Source: Granulosicoccus sp045106195 (GTDB taxonomy: Bacteria > Pseudomonadota > Gammaproteobacteria > Granulosicoccales > Granulosicoccaceae). From it: a stretch of 64,000 nucleotides of DNA. The first letter of the stretch is position 1. Each line of letters begins with the position of its first letter. Below the pieces are notes generated by a model. The model did no database searches. It was not told the DNA's origin and worked only from the letters and a program-made list of their open reading frames with translations. Shown in pieces: positions 26,909 through 36,560 of the stretch. The DNA lies in assembly GCA_045106195.1 (NCBI GenBank), contig JBGCEH010000051.1, positions 1 through 64,000 on the forward strand, read 5' to 3'. Made by a program: the position numbers and the translations under genes.

Positions 26909-27823
26909 ATGGAAATGCAACAAATACGATATTTTCTTGCGCTCTCTGAGGATTTGAATTTCACACGCGCTGCAGAACGCTGCGGTGTTTCTCAGCCATC
27001 ACTGACGCGCGCTATCAAACGTCTTGAAGATGATCTGGGCGCGCAGCTTGTGCGCAGGGAGCGTAGCCGAACTCATCTGACTGAACTGGGCATGAAAATT
27101 AAACCCCGGTTGGCACGAGCGCTGGCACTGACCGACAAAGCGCACACAGACGCGGAAGAATTTTCACAAATGAAGACCCCGAAATTAAGTATCGGGGTGA
27201 TGAATTCAGTTGGTCCCAGGCGCTTGATGTCAATAGTCAACCATCTGAATAAAAAGTTTCCGCAATTGAAGCTCACCCTGAAAACCTCTTCCGGAAACGA
27301 GGTAATCGAGTGGTTGCTTGCAGGTGAAGTTGATGTTGCCGTAGTGGGTAAGCCTCACTACCCCGACCTTATTGCAGTACATGAACTCTATGAAGAGCGG
27401 TATATGGTTGCAATCCCACCCGATCATCATTTCTCACGGATGAACGCTATCCCGTTCAAGGAATTTGCCAGGGAGAAGATCATCAAAAGACCGAACTGCG
27501 AATACCTGGAATTCCTGAACTCCGAACTGGCTGACAGTGAGCCTGAAAAACTGAAGGAATTCGAAGACTCAATAGATTCGATAGACGTGGTTCACGAAAT
27601 CGAAAACGAGGAGCTGACTCAAAGCATGATCGCCGCCGGTATGGGTTGTGCGATAGTTCCAGAGTACCTGTCAAACACAGTGAACGTGCATTTGCGACCT
27701 CTGATTGAACCGGAGATTTCCCGAACGGTCGGCATCGCAACTGTACGCGGACGTCCACATACACCTGTGGTTAGTTATTTCACCAATTTATGCCAGAACA
27801 TGAAAAGCGAATTGGAGTTTTGA
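26909..27823 (+). CDS. LysR-family transcriptional regulator
   Basis: A 304-residue regulator with a classical LysR winged helix-turn-helix at residues 1-60 (QIRYFLALSEDLNFTRAAER, SQPSLTRAIKRLEDDLGAQL) and a periplasmic-binding-type effector domain (TAGEVDVAVVG-like segment, GMGCAIVPEYLS near the end). The DNA-binding part resembles the CynR/OxyR-like branch. The neighbours are a lipoprotein gene and a converging deaD, so no target gene is obvious. Confidence 0.9.
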   Translation: MEMQQIRYFLALSEDLNFTRAAERCGVSQPSLTRAIKRLEDDLGAQLVRRERSRTHLTELGMKIKPRLARALALTDKAHTDAEEFSQMKTPKLSIGVMNSVGPRRLMSIVNHLNKKFPQLKLTLKTSSGNEVIEWLLAGEVDVAVVGKPHYPDLIAVHELYEERYMVAIPPDHHFSRMNAIPFKEFAREKIIKRPNCEYLEFLNSELADSEPEKLKEFEDSIDSIDVVHEIENEELTQSMIAAGMGCAIVPEYLSNTVNVHLRPLIEPEISRTVGIATVRGRPHTPVVSYFTNLCQNMKSELEF

Positions 27824-27890
27824 TGGGAAAGTCATGAACGGTGCAATGCAATTTCGCCTGCGTGGGTTGACGTAACTGACGGCAGGGCTT

Positions 27891-30041
27891 TTATGGTGTG
27901 CGCTTGCCCTTGTTCTTTTTTGTCCTGTGCCGTTCTTTCTTTTTCTTTTCGCGCTTCTCTATTAAAGCTGCGGTGTCACCGCTGGCAAAGTCATTTGGCG
28001 TAGCGCGAACCTTCCTGTCCTTCGATAATTTGTCACTGGCAGGAGTTCGCGGTTTGCGTTTCTTGGGTGCGGCGTTTCCGTCGCTACCTGCCCGTCCGCC
28101 GTCGGATTGCATATCGTTGCTCCCAGAACCGATACGCGTGATGTTCAGCTGATGATTGCAAACCCAGACGCGTTTAAGATCCTTCAACAAGAACTTCGGC
28201 ATGCCTGCCGGTAGCTCGACAAATGAATGTTTTTCTTCGATCTTGATTCGACCGATAAATTCACTGTCAAGACCTGCCTCGTTGGCAATGGCACCCACGA
28301 GATTTTCCGGTTGTACTCCATGGGAGCTTCCAACCTCTACACGAAAGCGTTCCAGTTCTATGTCAGCGATCTCTGCCGCACGGCGGCGTTCACCGCGAGA
28401 GCCTGGCGCAACTGATGTGTCGATGCCCGGCGAACTATTATCTTCGCGTTCCGGTCTTGCTGTTTTTTCTCTGGGCTTATCGGCAGGCTTGGTGGCCTTT
28501 CTCGGTTTGTCGATGATGTCTTCATTCTTGCGCTGTTTTGGTACCGGGGCAGATTCAGTTTTCCCCTGGTGCTGTTCAACGGAGGCTATCGGTGCTCGCG
28601 TGGGGGCCCCATGCGCCCGTTCTGGTTTTGCGCCTCGCTCGACCCGGTTGGCTTTTGGCGCGTTCTGGCGCTCACCCTGCCTGGTCTCTTTTCTGTCCTT
28701 GCGCGGGTGTTCCGGCTTTGCTGACAATAACAAGGGCTGATCGCCCATGCACAGCTTGGCAAGTGCTGCACCGACGCGTTCAGGTGGCACATCCTGTTCT
28801 CTGGAGAATTCCTCTACCAGTCGCTGCAGATATGCCAGTTCTCCACCGGCAAGCGTGTCTGCGATGCGTTGCTTGAAATCACCGATACGCTTATTGTTGA
28901 CCATCTCAACGGTGGGCAACTGCAGGGTTTCGATTTTCTGGCGTGTCGCCTTTTCTATCGATCCTAGCAAGTGACGCTCGCGTTGTGTGACAAACAGGAT
29001 GGCGTCTCCACTTCTGCCGGCCCGTCCGGTCCTTCCGATGCGATGTACATAGGCTTCGGTGTCGTAGGGAATATCGTAATTTATGACATGGCTGATACGA
29101 TCCACATCGAGACCACGGGCAACCACATCGGTGGCCACTAGAATGTCCAGTTTGCCACGCCGAAGTTTGTCGACCATCTGCTCACGTTGTTTTTGCGGCA
29201 TATCGCCATTCATGGCGGAGGCGGCGTGGCCGCGTGCGGTGAGCTTTTCGGCAAGCTCCACAGTGGCATTTCTTGTGCGCACGAACACCAGCATGGCATC
29301 AAAGGTTTCGGCTTCCAGAATGCGTGTGAGTGCATCGAGCTTGTGCAGGCCGCTGACCATCCAGAATCGTTGCCGGATGGTGGAGGCTGAAGTAAGACGC
29401 CCTTCGATAGTGATTTCGATCGGAGATTTCAGATGCTTGTTGGCAATACGTTTGATGACGCTTGGCATGGTCGCTGAAAACAAAGCCATTTGCCGGTTTG
29501 CCGGTGTCTGGTCCAGAATCCATTCAACATCATCGATGAAGCCCATGCGCAGCATTTCATCGGCCTCATCGAGCACCAGAGTTTGCAGGTTATCGAGTTT
29601 GAGTGTGCCTCGGCGCATGTGATCCATGATGCGTCCGGGGGTGCCGACAACGATATTGACACCACGGTTAAGCTGGCGAATCTGGCCGGTATAATCCTGA
29701 CCACCATAAATGGGCAGTACGCGGAGATTTTTCATCTTCGATGCGTATTTGGTGAACGCCTCTGAAACCTGTATGGCTAGTTCGCGCGTGGGAGCCAGCA
29801 CCAGTGCCTGTACGCCCTTGGCGTTCAGGTCAAGTCTGGCAAGAATCGGCAGCGCAAAGGCTGCAGTCTTGCCGGTGCCTGTGGGTGCATGCCCCAGAAC
29901 GTCGTGGCCTTCGATCAGCGGAGGAATGGTTCGCTGCTGAATGGGTGTCGGGGTTTCGTAGCCCACCGATTCCACGGCACTTTGCACAGCTTCTGGCAGT
30001 GCGAGTTCGGAAAATCGAGTAAATGAGTCTGTTTGCATCAT
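27891..30041 (-). CDS. deaD: DEAD-box RNA helicase, DeaD/CsdA type
   Basis: A 716-residue helicase. In order: Q motif (TPIQQRTIPPL), Walker A (APTGTGKTAAFALP), PTRELAIQ, VGTPGRIMDH, DEADEML, SAT, then the second RecA domain with ARGLDV and HRIGRTGRAGRSG, the DeaD dimerisation region, and a DbpA-type RNA-binding domain near residues 560-635 (EVGSSHGVQPENLVGAIANE, FVELPAGMP). A Lys/Arg/Pro-rich linker at about 445-555 and a basic tail after 640 flank it. CsdA/DeaD unwinds RNA in ribosome assembly and mRNA turnover, especially in the cold. The minus-strand frame is long and intact. Confidence 0.95.
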   Translation of the reverse strand: MMQTDSFTRFSELALPEAVQSAVESVGYETPTPIQQRTIPPLIEGHDVLGHAPTGTGKTAAFALPILARLDLNAKGVQALVLAPTRELAIQVSEAFTKYASKMKNLRVLPIYGGQDYTGQIRQLNRGVNIVVGTPGRIMDHMRRGTLKLDNLQTLVLDEADEMLRMGFIDDVEWILDQTPANRQMALFSATMPSVIKRIANKHLKSPIEITIEGRLTSASTIRQRFWMVSGLHKLDALTRILEAETFDAMLVFVRTRNATVELAEKLTARGHAASAMNGDMPQKQREQMVDKLRRGKLDILVATDVVARGLDVDRISHVINYDIPYDTEAYVHRIGRTGRAGRSGDAILFVTQRERHLLGSIEKATRQKIETLQLPTVEMVNNKRIGDFKQRIADTLAGGELAYLQRLVEEFSREQDVPPERVGAALAKLCMGDQPLLLSAKPEHPRKDRKETRQGERQNAPKANRVERGAKPERAHGAPTRAPIASVEQHQGKTESAPVPKQRKNEDIIDKPRKATKPADKPREKTARPEREDNSSPGIDTSVAPGSRGERRRAAEIADIELERFRVEVGSSHGVQPENLVGAIANEAGLDSEFIGRIKIEEKHSFVELPAGMPKFLLKDLKRVWVCNHQLNITRIGSGSNDMQSDGGRAGSDGNAAPKKRKPRTPASDKLSKDRKVRATPNDFASGDTAALIEKREKKKKERHRTKKNKGKRTP

Positions 30042-30198
30042 TGCGCGAGCTTACCGTGTTCGTACCCTCCGTGCTTGTACTAGTTGCTGCATAGGACTTG
30101 TTAACCGTAGTATCGTGAGGTAATGCCCGTCTGGCTTGTGGTAGACGGCCGATTTTGACGCTATTTGGCAAACCTTGCTTATTGATGAGCGCAAATTG

Positions 30199-30654
30199 AT
30201 GAACTACTGGCTATTTAAATCTGAACCCGATGCCTTCAGCATCGATGATCTCAAGGCGATGAAGGGTCGCCGTGACCATTGGGACGGTATTCGTAACTAT
30301 CAGGCACGCAATCTGATGCGTGACCAGATGAGGAAGGGCGATCTGGGTTTTTTTTATCATTCCAGTTGCAAGGTACCGGGTATTGTCGGCGTCGTGGAAA
30401 TTGTCAAGGAGGCCTATCCTGACCATACCGCCTGGGATCCTGAATCCAAATACTACGACGTCAAAAGTACGCCGGACAACCCTCGCTGGTTGATGGTGGA
30501 TGTGAAGTTTGTGCGGCAGTACCCGGAAGTCATCAGTCTCCAGAAATTGCGCACGATTCCCGAGCTTGAGGACATGGCGCTGTTGCAAAAAGGCAGTCGT
30601 CTGTCTATTCAGCCAGTTAGCCCGAAACACTGGAAATTGATCGAATCGCTCTAA
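30199..30654 (+). CDS. EVE domain protein
   Basis: A 151-residue protein that is a whole EVE (PUA-like) domain: NYWLFKSEPDAFSIDDL, HWDGIRNYQARNLMRDQM, GDLGFFYHSSCKVPGIVGV and a final PVSPKHWKLIESL. It resembles human thymocyte nuclear protein 1 (THYN1). EVE domains bind modified bases in DNA or RNA. The ATG at 30199 is used because homology starts there; the longer frame from 30175 adds residues without support. It is divergent from deaD, so both are probably housekeeping RNA-linked functions. Confidence 0.9.
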   Translation: MNYWLFKSEPDAFSIDDLKAMKGRRDHWDGIRNYQARNLMRDQMRKGDLGFFYHSSCKVPGIVGVVEIVKEAYPDHTAWDPESKYYDVKSTPDNPRWLMVDVKFVRQYPEVISLQKLRTIPELEDMALLQKGSRLSIQPVSPKHWKLIESL

Positions 30655-30930
30655 AAATCTCAAATGCAGCGCTCGTGCACAAGTCTCACCCGTATCCAGT
30701 GAACCGTAGAGTAGAGTCGCACTTTAAAAGGTCGATGCCTTGACTTCATGGTGACGGTCACGTACCTCAATGTGACCAAACGCATCCTGAACGAGGAGGA
30801 GTTTATATTTATTACACATCGGCACACGTAAAGCACTTCATCCGCTTGCCGCTTTACGCCTGTGCTGTTCGGTTGCTTTTGAAAGATAGCATGTTGTCCG
30901 GGTGGGAGTTCATGTGGCTCGTTCACGTGT
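30655..30930. other. Intergenic region, no gene seen
   Basis: About 275 bases between the EVE gene and the 3' end of the P450 gene. A minus-strand frame crossing into the P450 has no family resemblance. No terminator or repeat was recognised. Confidence 0.3.
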
Positions 30931-32277
30931 TTATCTTCGGCTAATGTACAAAGGCATGTCATTATGTGGACGAAGGGAAATACGTGATTCAGGCTTTGGT
31001 TCCTGGTCTTTTGGAAGGCTGAACTCGTAGCGTGACAACAATCGGGCAAGGACCACCATGGCTTCCATGGTGGCAAACTGGGCGCTAATGCAAACGCGAG
31101 GCCCTCCTCCAAAGGGGAGGAAGGCAAATCGATCTCGTTTTTCTGTTTCAGACTTCTGGAAACGATCAGCATCAAACCTGTGCGGATCTGGCCATACATG
31201 CGGATTGCGATGTAAAGGCATTATAGCGACTACGATTTGGTCACCGGCGTTCAACGTGAAATCTCCAACTTGAGTTCTGGTTTTGACGCTACGTCCAATT
31301 GATGGAATGGGTGGGTACAGGCGCATGGATTCCTGAAAGACACGTTCCAATAGTTGCAGTTCATCTATTTGATCTGTGGTTATTGGACCATCACCAACAA
31401 CTTTCATAACGTGTTCTTGGACAGCTTGCTGAAGCTGTGGTTGCGCTGCTAACAGGTACAACGTCCAGCACAACGCTACCGATGTTGTCTCGTGACCAGC
31501 ACCGATAAAAGCCATGATGTTGTCAACGATGCTGTCGTCGGAGAGACCTTCACCGGTATCGGGATCTACCGCCGTTGACAAGCGTTCGGTGAGACTGCCA
31601 TGCAGGTGATTGAATTCGCGATGCTCATTTAGCACGCGATGACACATAGCCCGCAACCGACGTACAGCAAACGTACCTCCCAGCTTGGACAATCGGGGAA
31701 CGCGCTGGTCAACGCCGAAGAGGTCGAGTAGTGATATTTGTCCCATGAATTGGATATATCGCCCGGTATCACGCTTAATAGATTCGCGATCAATCGATAC
31801 ATTGCCGAACATTGTCTGAATAATGACTTCTAGCGTGGTGTCGACAAATGTTGGCAGCACGGGAACTGTGCGTCCTTCATGGATGGCTAATTGGTCACAA
31901 GCACCAATTGCCGCCTTGTCAATTGCTGGAATGAACGAATGCAGTGTAGTTTGCCGAAATACCGGAGCCGCAATTTTGCGCTGTTGGCGCCAATGTTCTC
32001 CATAGCTTGTCAGCAGGCTATCGCCCATGGCGGGTTGCAGCAGGCATTGCCCGATATTTGATCGCCCGTATGCACCATGCTTATCAAACAATATTGGTTT
32101 GATGAGCTCTGGCAATGCAACGTGAAGGTGCGTAGTACCGAGACGGGTTATGGCATGTACGCCATTCTCGTAAAGACAAGCTGGCCACCATTCCACTGGA
32201 TTACGAATTGCCGTACGAATGCCGGTGAGGGTGCCCAATGGTTTATCGGGCGGAACAATAAGTTGTGTACGATACAT
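30931..32277 (-). CDS. Cytochrome P450
   Basis: A 448-residue soluble P450 with every hallmark: I-helix oxygen-binding GAGHETTS, K-helix ESMR (ExxR), PERF-like DPHRFDADRFQ, and the haem loop FLPFGGGPRVCISAQF with the axial cysteine. It resembles CYP4/CYP110-like bacterial enzymes that hydroxylate fatty acids or related lipids. The ATG at 32277 is used; a GTG at 32331 would add 18 residues. It is divergently transcribed from a TetR-type gene with 73 bases between starts, a classical repressor-target layout. No ferredoxin gene is adjacent, so redox partners come from elsewhere. Confidence 0.92.
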   Translation of the reverse strand: MYRTQLIVPPDKPLGTLTGIRTAIRNPVEWWPACLYENGVHAITRLGTTHLHVALPELIKPILFDKHGAYGRSNIGQCLLQPAMGDSLLTSYGEHWRQQRKIAAPVFRQTTLHSFIPAIDKAAIGACDQLAIHEGRTVPVLPTFVDTTLEVIIQTMFGNVSIDRESIKRDTGRYIQFMGQISLLDLFGVDQRVPRLSKLGGTFAVRRLRAMCHRVLNEHREFNHLHGSLTERLSTAVDPDTGEGLSDDSIVDNIMAFIGAGHETTSVALCWTLYLLAAQPQLQQAVQEHVMKVVGDGPITTDQIDELQLLERVFQESMRLYPPIPSIGRSVKTRTQVGDFTLNAGDQIVVAIMPLHRNPHVWPDPHRFDADRFQKSETEKRDRFAFLPFGGGPRVCISAQFATMEAMVVLARLLSRYEFSLPKDQEPKPESRISLRPHNDMPLYISRR

Positions 32278-32350
32278 AGTAATCAACCGGTAGCATCCAT
32301 ACGCAAGAGTACGGTATTTCGGGTTATTCACAAAATCAATACGGTAGCGT

Positions 32351-32881
32351 ATGGCATCAAGGGATACACTATCGTTAATAGACTGGATACAGGCATCGTT
32401 TCACGCCCTGACCCGTGGCGGCCCCCAGGCCATCAAAGTGGAAGCCATCGCCAAAGAATTGAGCGTAAGCGAAGGCTCGTTCTATTGGTACTTCAAAGAC
32501 GTTGGCGCTTTAAAAAAAGCTATGCTGGATCATTGGTTTGTGGTGAACACCGATGTAATAGTGCAACGTGTGCAAAGCTCAAGTGCTAAGCCACGGCAAC
32601 AACTTCTTGAACTCATCAGCATCGCAACCAGCGATATCGCTAAGCCCTACGGCGGGCGCTTGGCAGAACCCGTTATCAGGGAATGGGCAAGGTACGATCG
32701 TGATGCTGCAGATACTCTTGAAATAGTGGACACGCGGCGTCTTAAGTTTCTACGCTCATTGTTCAGGCAATTGGGCGTCCCACGGTCGTTGCGTTCAGCG
32801 TGTACCAGTGGAATCTATGGCGCAATTATTGGAATGCAGCAGCTGTCAAAAAAATCGCTCCTGACAAAAGCTGGGGTTTGA
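32351..32881 (+). CDS. TetR-family transcriptional regulator
   Basis: A 176-residue regulator. Residues 5-55 are a TetR helix-turn-helix (IQASFHALTRGGPQAIKVEA, AKELSVSEGSFYWYFKD), followed by a ligand-binding helical domain. It is divergent from the P450 gene. The 73-base gap contains a pair of 8-base inverted arms (ccatacgc 32297-32304 and gcgtatgg 32347-32354) and two tacggta copies that could be an operator. It probably represses the P450 gene. The effector is unknown. Confidence 0.88.
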   Translation: MASRDTLSLIDWIQASFHALTRGGPQAIKVEAIAKELSVSEGSFYWYFKDVGALKKAMLDHWFVVNTDVIVQRVQSSSAKPRQQLLELISIATSDIAKPYGGRLAEPVIREWARYDRDAADTLEIVDTRRLKFLRSLFRQLGVPRSLRSACTSGIYGAIIGMQQLSKKSLLTKAGV

Positions 32882-33110
32882 CTTGTATGCTTGATTTGAT
32901 GCTTAAGTCGGCGAAGCCCTGATCTGGGAAATGTTGTGTTTTGCAATAGTTCGCTGCAGCTCTCGCGACCCGCAATGCCAGGAAGCCTTGATTACGCGCG
33001 TTCGTTTAACGCGTCTGCGTGGTGCTAATATTTAACAAAGCGTAAACTACTGGTGCCACAGCCTTCTGTGTAAACTCGTTGCCATCCGATCACTTTGTCG
33101 AGAATATACC

Positions 33111-34106
33111 GTGAATAAATTACGTTCGATCCTGACACGCTCAGTCGCCCTTCTTTTCATATTGGCTCTGTCGTCCCAGTTGTTTGCGGCAGATACACCC
33201 GTAGTACGTGTCGGAGTTCTCAAATTTGGCACGGTCAACTGGGAGCTCAAGGCAATGAAACACCATGGGCTCGATAAAGCCAACGGCTTTGAACTGGAAA
33301 TTGTACCTTTCGCAGGTGGAGACGCCACACGCATAGCGCTGATGGGCGGTGAAGTCGACATCGTCGTCTCGGACTGGCTCTGGGTATCACGCCAGCGTTC
33401 TGAGGGCCGTAACCTGACGTTCGTGCCGTATAGCTCTTCGGTCGGGGCCATCATGGTTCGTAACGATAGTGACATAAGCTCTCTGGCCGACCTGAAAGGC
33501 AAGAATATCGGTGTCGCTGGAGGCCCTCTGGATAAAAGCTGGTTGCTGCTGCAAGGTATGGCTACACAGGAGCATGGCCTGAATCTCGCCGATGAAAATG
33601 ACATCGCTTTCGGAGCACCGCCCCTGCTGGCTGAAAAAGCCAAGGATGGAGAGCTGGATGCTGTTCTGAACTACTGGCATTATTGTGCGCGCCTCGAAGC
33701 TGAGGGCTTCCGTCGTCTGGTCAGCGCAGAAGATGCTGCGAACGCATTGGGTTCCAGTGGCCCAGTGTCCGCCATCGGTTATGTTTTCGATGAGCAATGG
33801 GGGCAGGATGGACTGGCCGCAGGCTTCGTCAAGGCATCACGGGCAACCAAGAAGATCATGAACGACTCGGACGAGGAATGGCAGCGCTTGTCGTCTTCCG
33901 GTGCGATAAAGGATTCTCCGGAAGCCCTCGTCATATTGCGCGATCGTTTCAGAGAAGGCATCCCGGCGCGTGCTCATGAAGATGAGGTAGCCGATGCAGG
34001 TCGAATCTATGAAGTGCTCAGTAAGCTGGGAGGCAAGAAACTGGTGGGTGATTCAACTATCATGGTAGAGGGCACTTACTGGGATGGAGCCCCTTTGAGT
34101 AACTAG
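33111..34106 (+). CDS. ABC transporter substrate-binding protein (NMT1/SsuA-type)
   Basis: A 331-residue periplasmic binding protein. A signal peptide (SVALLFILALSSQLFAA) precedes VVRVGVLKFGTVNWELKAMK and a typical NMT1/THI5-like fold: VPFAGGDATRIALMGGEVDI, SLADLKGKNIGVAGG. It starts at a GTG (33111). The permease GTG follows 6 bases after its stop, and the ATPase overlaps the permease, so this is a complete importer of the nitrate/sulfonate/taurine class. It lies next to convergent pedC/pedA genes. The substrate is unknown, and nothing in the binding protein fixes it. Confidence 0.85.
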   Translation: MNKLRSILTRSVALLFILALSSQLFAADTPVVRVGVLKFGTVNWELKAMKHHGLDKANGFELEIVPFAGGDATRIALMGGEVDIVVSDWLWVSRQRSEGRNLTFVPYSSSVGAIMVRNDSDISSLADLKGKNIGVAGGPLDKSWLLLQGMATQEHGLNLADENDIAFGAPPLLAEKAKDGELDAVLNYWHYCARLEAEGFRRLVSAEDAANALGSSGPVSAIGYVFDEQWGQDGLAAGFVKASRATKKIMNDSDEEWQRLSSSGAIKDSPEALVILRDRFREGIPARAHEDEVADAGRIYEVLSKLGGKKLVGDSTIMVEGTYWDGAPLSN

Positions 34107-34112
34107 TCTCTA

Positions 34113-34952
34113 GTGCCCCACCCGACCAACCAGTCACTGCACTCCAGACACGGCACAGCGAGCGTATCGGGCGTTACACGACCCGCTTATCGTTCTTGGC
34201 CGTGGATGTTAGGCTCTTTGTTCCTGTTTGTGGCGTTCTGGACGGGTGTGGCGCTCTGGCTGGACGATAACTCGCTTCCGTCACCGCTGGATGTGTGGGA
34301 ATCGCTGGTCACAGAATGGCAATCCGGTGAGTTGTACTTTCATCTGGGGGCAACCCTGTTAAGGGTTATCGCTGCATTCACACTGGCCATGCTGATTGGC
34401 AGTGCCATCGGCATCTGGTTGGGCATCAATGAAGCCGCAGATCGTATCATCGACCCTTGGCTTATTCTCATATTGAACATCCCGGCGCTGGTGATCATTG
34501 TGCTGAGCTACATCTGGTTCGGCCTCAATGAGGCAGCGGCCATTGGCGCTGTAGCCATCAACAAGATCCCCAATGTGGTTATCACCTTGCGGGAAGGGGC
34601 TCGCTCATTGTCGTCCGAATATGCGGAAATGGCTGCGGTTTACCGCTTCAGTACCCTCAAGCGTTTGCGGCATGTCATCGTCCCTCAGCTTCAGCCGTTT
34701 TTTGCAGCCGCGACACGCAGTGGAGTTTCTCTAATTTGGAAGATCGTTCTTATCGTTGAGTTATTGGGGCGATCCAATGGTGTTGGATTTCAGATACACC
34801 TGTATTTTCAGTTATTTGATGTTGCAACCATTCTGGCTTATACACTCGCGTTCGTTTGTGTCATGTTGCTGGTGGAATATCTGGTATTGCAACCCATGGA
34901 TCGGTACGGCAATCGTTGGCGTGGTGAGCGTGTCAAGCAAACCGGTAGCTGA
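34113..34952 (+). CDS. ABC transporter permease (SsuC/TauC type)
   Basis: A 279-residue inner-membrane protein with six hydrophobic segments and a BPD_transp_1 EAA loop (SEYAEMAAVYRFSTLKRLRH). It starts at GTG 34113 and its last 23 bases overlap the ATPase reading frame. It forms the channel of the importer with the preceding binding protein. Confidence 0.85.
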   Translation: MPHPTNQSLHSRHGTASVSGVTRPAYRSWPWMLGSLFLFVAFWTGVALWLDDNSLPSPLDVWESLVTEWQSGELYFHLGATLLRVIAAFTLAMLIGSAIGIWLGINEAADRIIDPWLILILNIPALVIIVLSYIWFGLNEAAAIGAVAINKIPNVVITLREGARSLSSEYAEMAAVYRFSTLKRLRHVIVPQLQPFFAAATRSGVSLIWKIVLIVELLGRSNGVGFQIHLYFQLFDVATILAYTLAFVCVMLLVEYLVLQPMDRYGNRWRGERVKQTGS

Positions 34953-35688
34953 GCAGGCAGACACAGTGCTGGATCTGAATGTGGGAGGGCGTACCTTTCA
35001 CTTGAGCGACGGTGGTCGTCTGCATGCAGTGGGCGAGTTGCAATTCTCCTTGCCCGCCGAGTCTTTCACCTGCATCGTGGGTCCGTCCGGTTGCGGCAAA
35101 ACCACCACTTTACGCATGATTCTGGGTCTGGACAATAATTTCACAGGCACCATCCGACAGCCTGAAAGTGATCGGGTTGCCGCCGTGTTTCAGGAGCCAA
35201 GGCTGCTTCCCTGGCGCACGGTAGAGCAGAACATCAGACTGGTACTGCCCAAAGACAGGCGTGATCAGCCTCTGGATGCACTGCTGGAGGTTCTTGAGCT
35301 GGGTGAGGTGCGTGACTTTTTTCCTAACCAACTTTCGTTGGGGCTGGCTCGCCGAGCATCGCTTGCCAGGGCGTTTGTGCTAGACCCACAGCTGTTGATA
35401 CTGGACGAGCCGTTTGTCTCACTGGATGACACTACAGCCGAACGACTCAGGCACTTGTTAATAAGCTTGTGGGAGCGGCACCAGACCACCGCGCTCATGG
35501 TGACCCATAACCTTCGAGAAGCTGCGCTGCTGGCAGACAGAATACTGGTATTCAGCAAGCGCCCGACTCATATCATCGGCGAAGTTGTCATTGACCGGGC
35601 ACGCTCAGCGCGTAGTACAGACTTCGCCGAGACGATTGTCAGACAGGTGCAGACTCTGATAAGCCCATCGGAGTTGATACCGGATTGA
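34930..35688 (+). CDS. ABC transporter ATP-binding protein (SsuB/TauB type)
   Basis: A 252-residue ATPase: Walker A GPSGCGKTTTLRM, Q-loop FQEPRLLPWRTV, signature LSLGLARRASLARA, Walker B LLILDEPFVSLD and switch His in MVTHNLREA. The signature is LSLG rather than LSGG, a variant often seen in this subfamily. The start is uncertain: GTG 34930 is chosen among several GTGs (34921, 34924) inside the overlapping end of the permease gene, as expected for translational coupling. It energises the importer encoded by the two genes before it. It converges with pedC. Confidence 0.85.
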   Translation: MSSKPVAEQADTVLDLNVGGRTFHLSDGGRLHAVGELQFSLPAESFTCIVGPSGCGKTTTLRMILGLDNNFTGTIRQPESDRVAAVFQEPRLLPWRTVEQNIRLVLPKDRRDQPLDALLEVLELGEVRDFFPNQLSLGLARRASLARAFVLDPQLLILDEPFVSLDDTTAERLRHLLISLWERHQTTALMVTHNLREAALLADRILVFSKRPTHIIGEVVIDRARSARSTDFAETIVRQVQTLISPSELIPD

Positions 35689-35715
35689 AATAGCCTGCAC
35701 CGCTGCGACGAACCC

Positions 35716-36525
35716 TCAGGCGGATGCTGTGCGACCAGCGCGAAAACGCCTGGCAGGGTCGTATGACCAGCAAGCAACACCGAAGAAAATCAGCGTACAA
35801 GCGACAAGTACCCCCATTGACAAGCCATTGAATTGTCCGTAGAAAGCAAACCGGATGGCTTCGATTGCATGAGTAAAGGGGTTGAACTCACAGATGGTGG
35901 CGAGCAACTCGCTGGACTCACGCATTTTCCATATCGGATACAGCGCTGAGGACATGAAAAACATGGGAAAAATAACAAAGTTCATGACACCAGCAAAATT
36001 CTCCAGCTGACGCACCACTGATGAAATCAGCAAGCCCAGAGAGCCGAGCATGATGCCGCTGAGAATCATGACAGGTAATGCAAGCATGGTTCCAGTATAG
36101 GCATAGTCAATTCCCACGATACGGGCCATGATCAGGAAGGTTGCTATCTGCATCAACGAGACAAGAACCCCTGCCAGCAACTTGCAAAGCAGCAGATACC
36201 AGCGCGGTAGAGGTGCTGTGAGCAACACTCGCATACTGCCCATCTCCTGATCATAAACCATCGATAATGATGACTGCATACCGTTGAAGAGCTGGATCAT
36301 GCCGATGAGCCCCGGTACGATATACACCTCGTAGCTGATGTACGTCTGATAGGGCGGAATAATGGCAAGGCCCAGTGCAGCGCGGAATCCTGCTGCGAAT
36401 ACGATCAGCCATAAAAGCGGTCTGACCAGTGCTGCCAGAAATCGCTCTCGTTGATGTACAAAACGCAGCAGCTCACGAAGCACGATGCCGTTGAGACTGC
36501 TCAGGTAACGCCCGTGAAATTTCAT
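35716..36525 (-). CDS. pedC: ABC-2 type permease, PedC-like (PQQ alcohol-oxidation associated)
   Basis: A 269-residue membrane protein with six hydrophobic segments. Its start matches PedC of PQQ-dependent alcohol oxidation systems (ELLRFVHQRERFLAALVRPL, LIVFAAGFRAALG), and it includes YIVPGLIGMIQLFNGMQSSL and VLLTAPLPRWYLLLCKLLAG. It lies 35 bases downstream of the pedA-like ATPase gene in the same direction. PedA/PedC exporter genes are known beside quinoprotein alcohol dehydrogenase and pqq genes; none of those is within this window. The exported molecule is not established. Confidence 0.75.
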   Translation of the reverse strand: MKFHGRYLSSLNGIVLRELLRFVHQRERFLAALVRPLLWLIVFAAGFRAALGLAIIPPYQTYISYEVYIVPGLIGMIQLFNGMQSSLSMVYDQEMGSMRVLLTAPLPRWYLLLCKLLAGVLVSLMQIATFLIMARIVGIDYAYTGTMLALPVMILSGIMLGSLGLLISSVVRQLENFAGVMNFVIFPMFFMSSALYPIWKMRESSELLATICEFNPFTHAIEAIRFAFYGQFNGLSMGVLVACTLIFFGVACWSYDPARRFRAGRTASA

Positions 36526-36560
36526 GATGGGTTCATTTTGCCGTCTGTCCCTGACGTATC

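Noticed and set aside
28156..28740. 194-codon plus-strand open frame inside deaD
   Set aside because: Antisense to the Pro/Lys-rich linker of the helicase; low-complexity content explains the open frame.
30660..31199. 179-codon minus-strand frame overlapping the P450 gene
   Set aside because: Overlaps the haem-binding end of the P450 in another frame and has no start signal.
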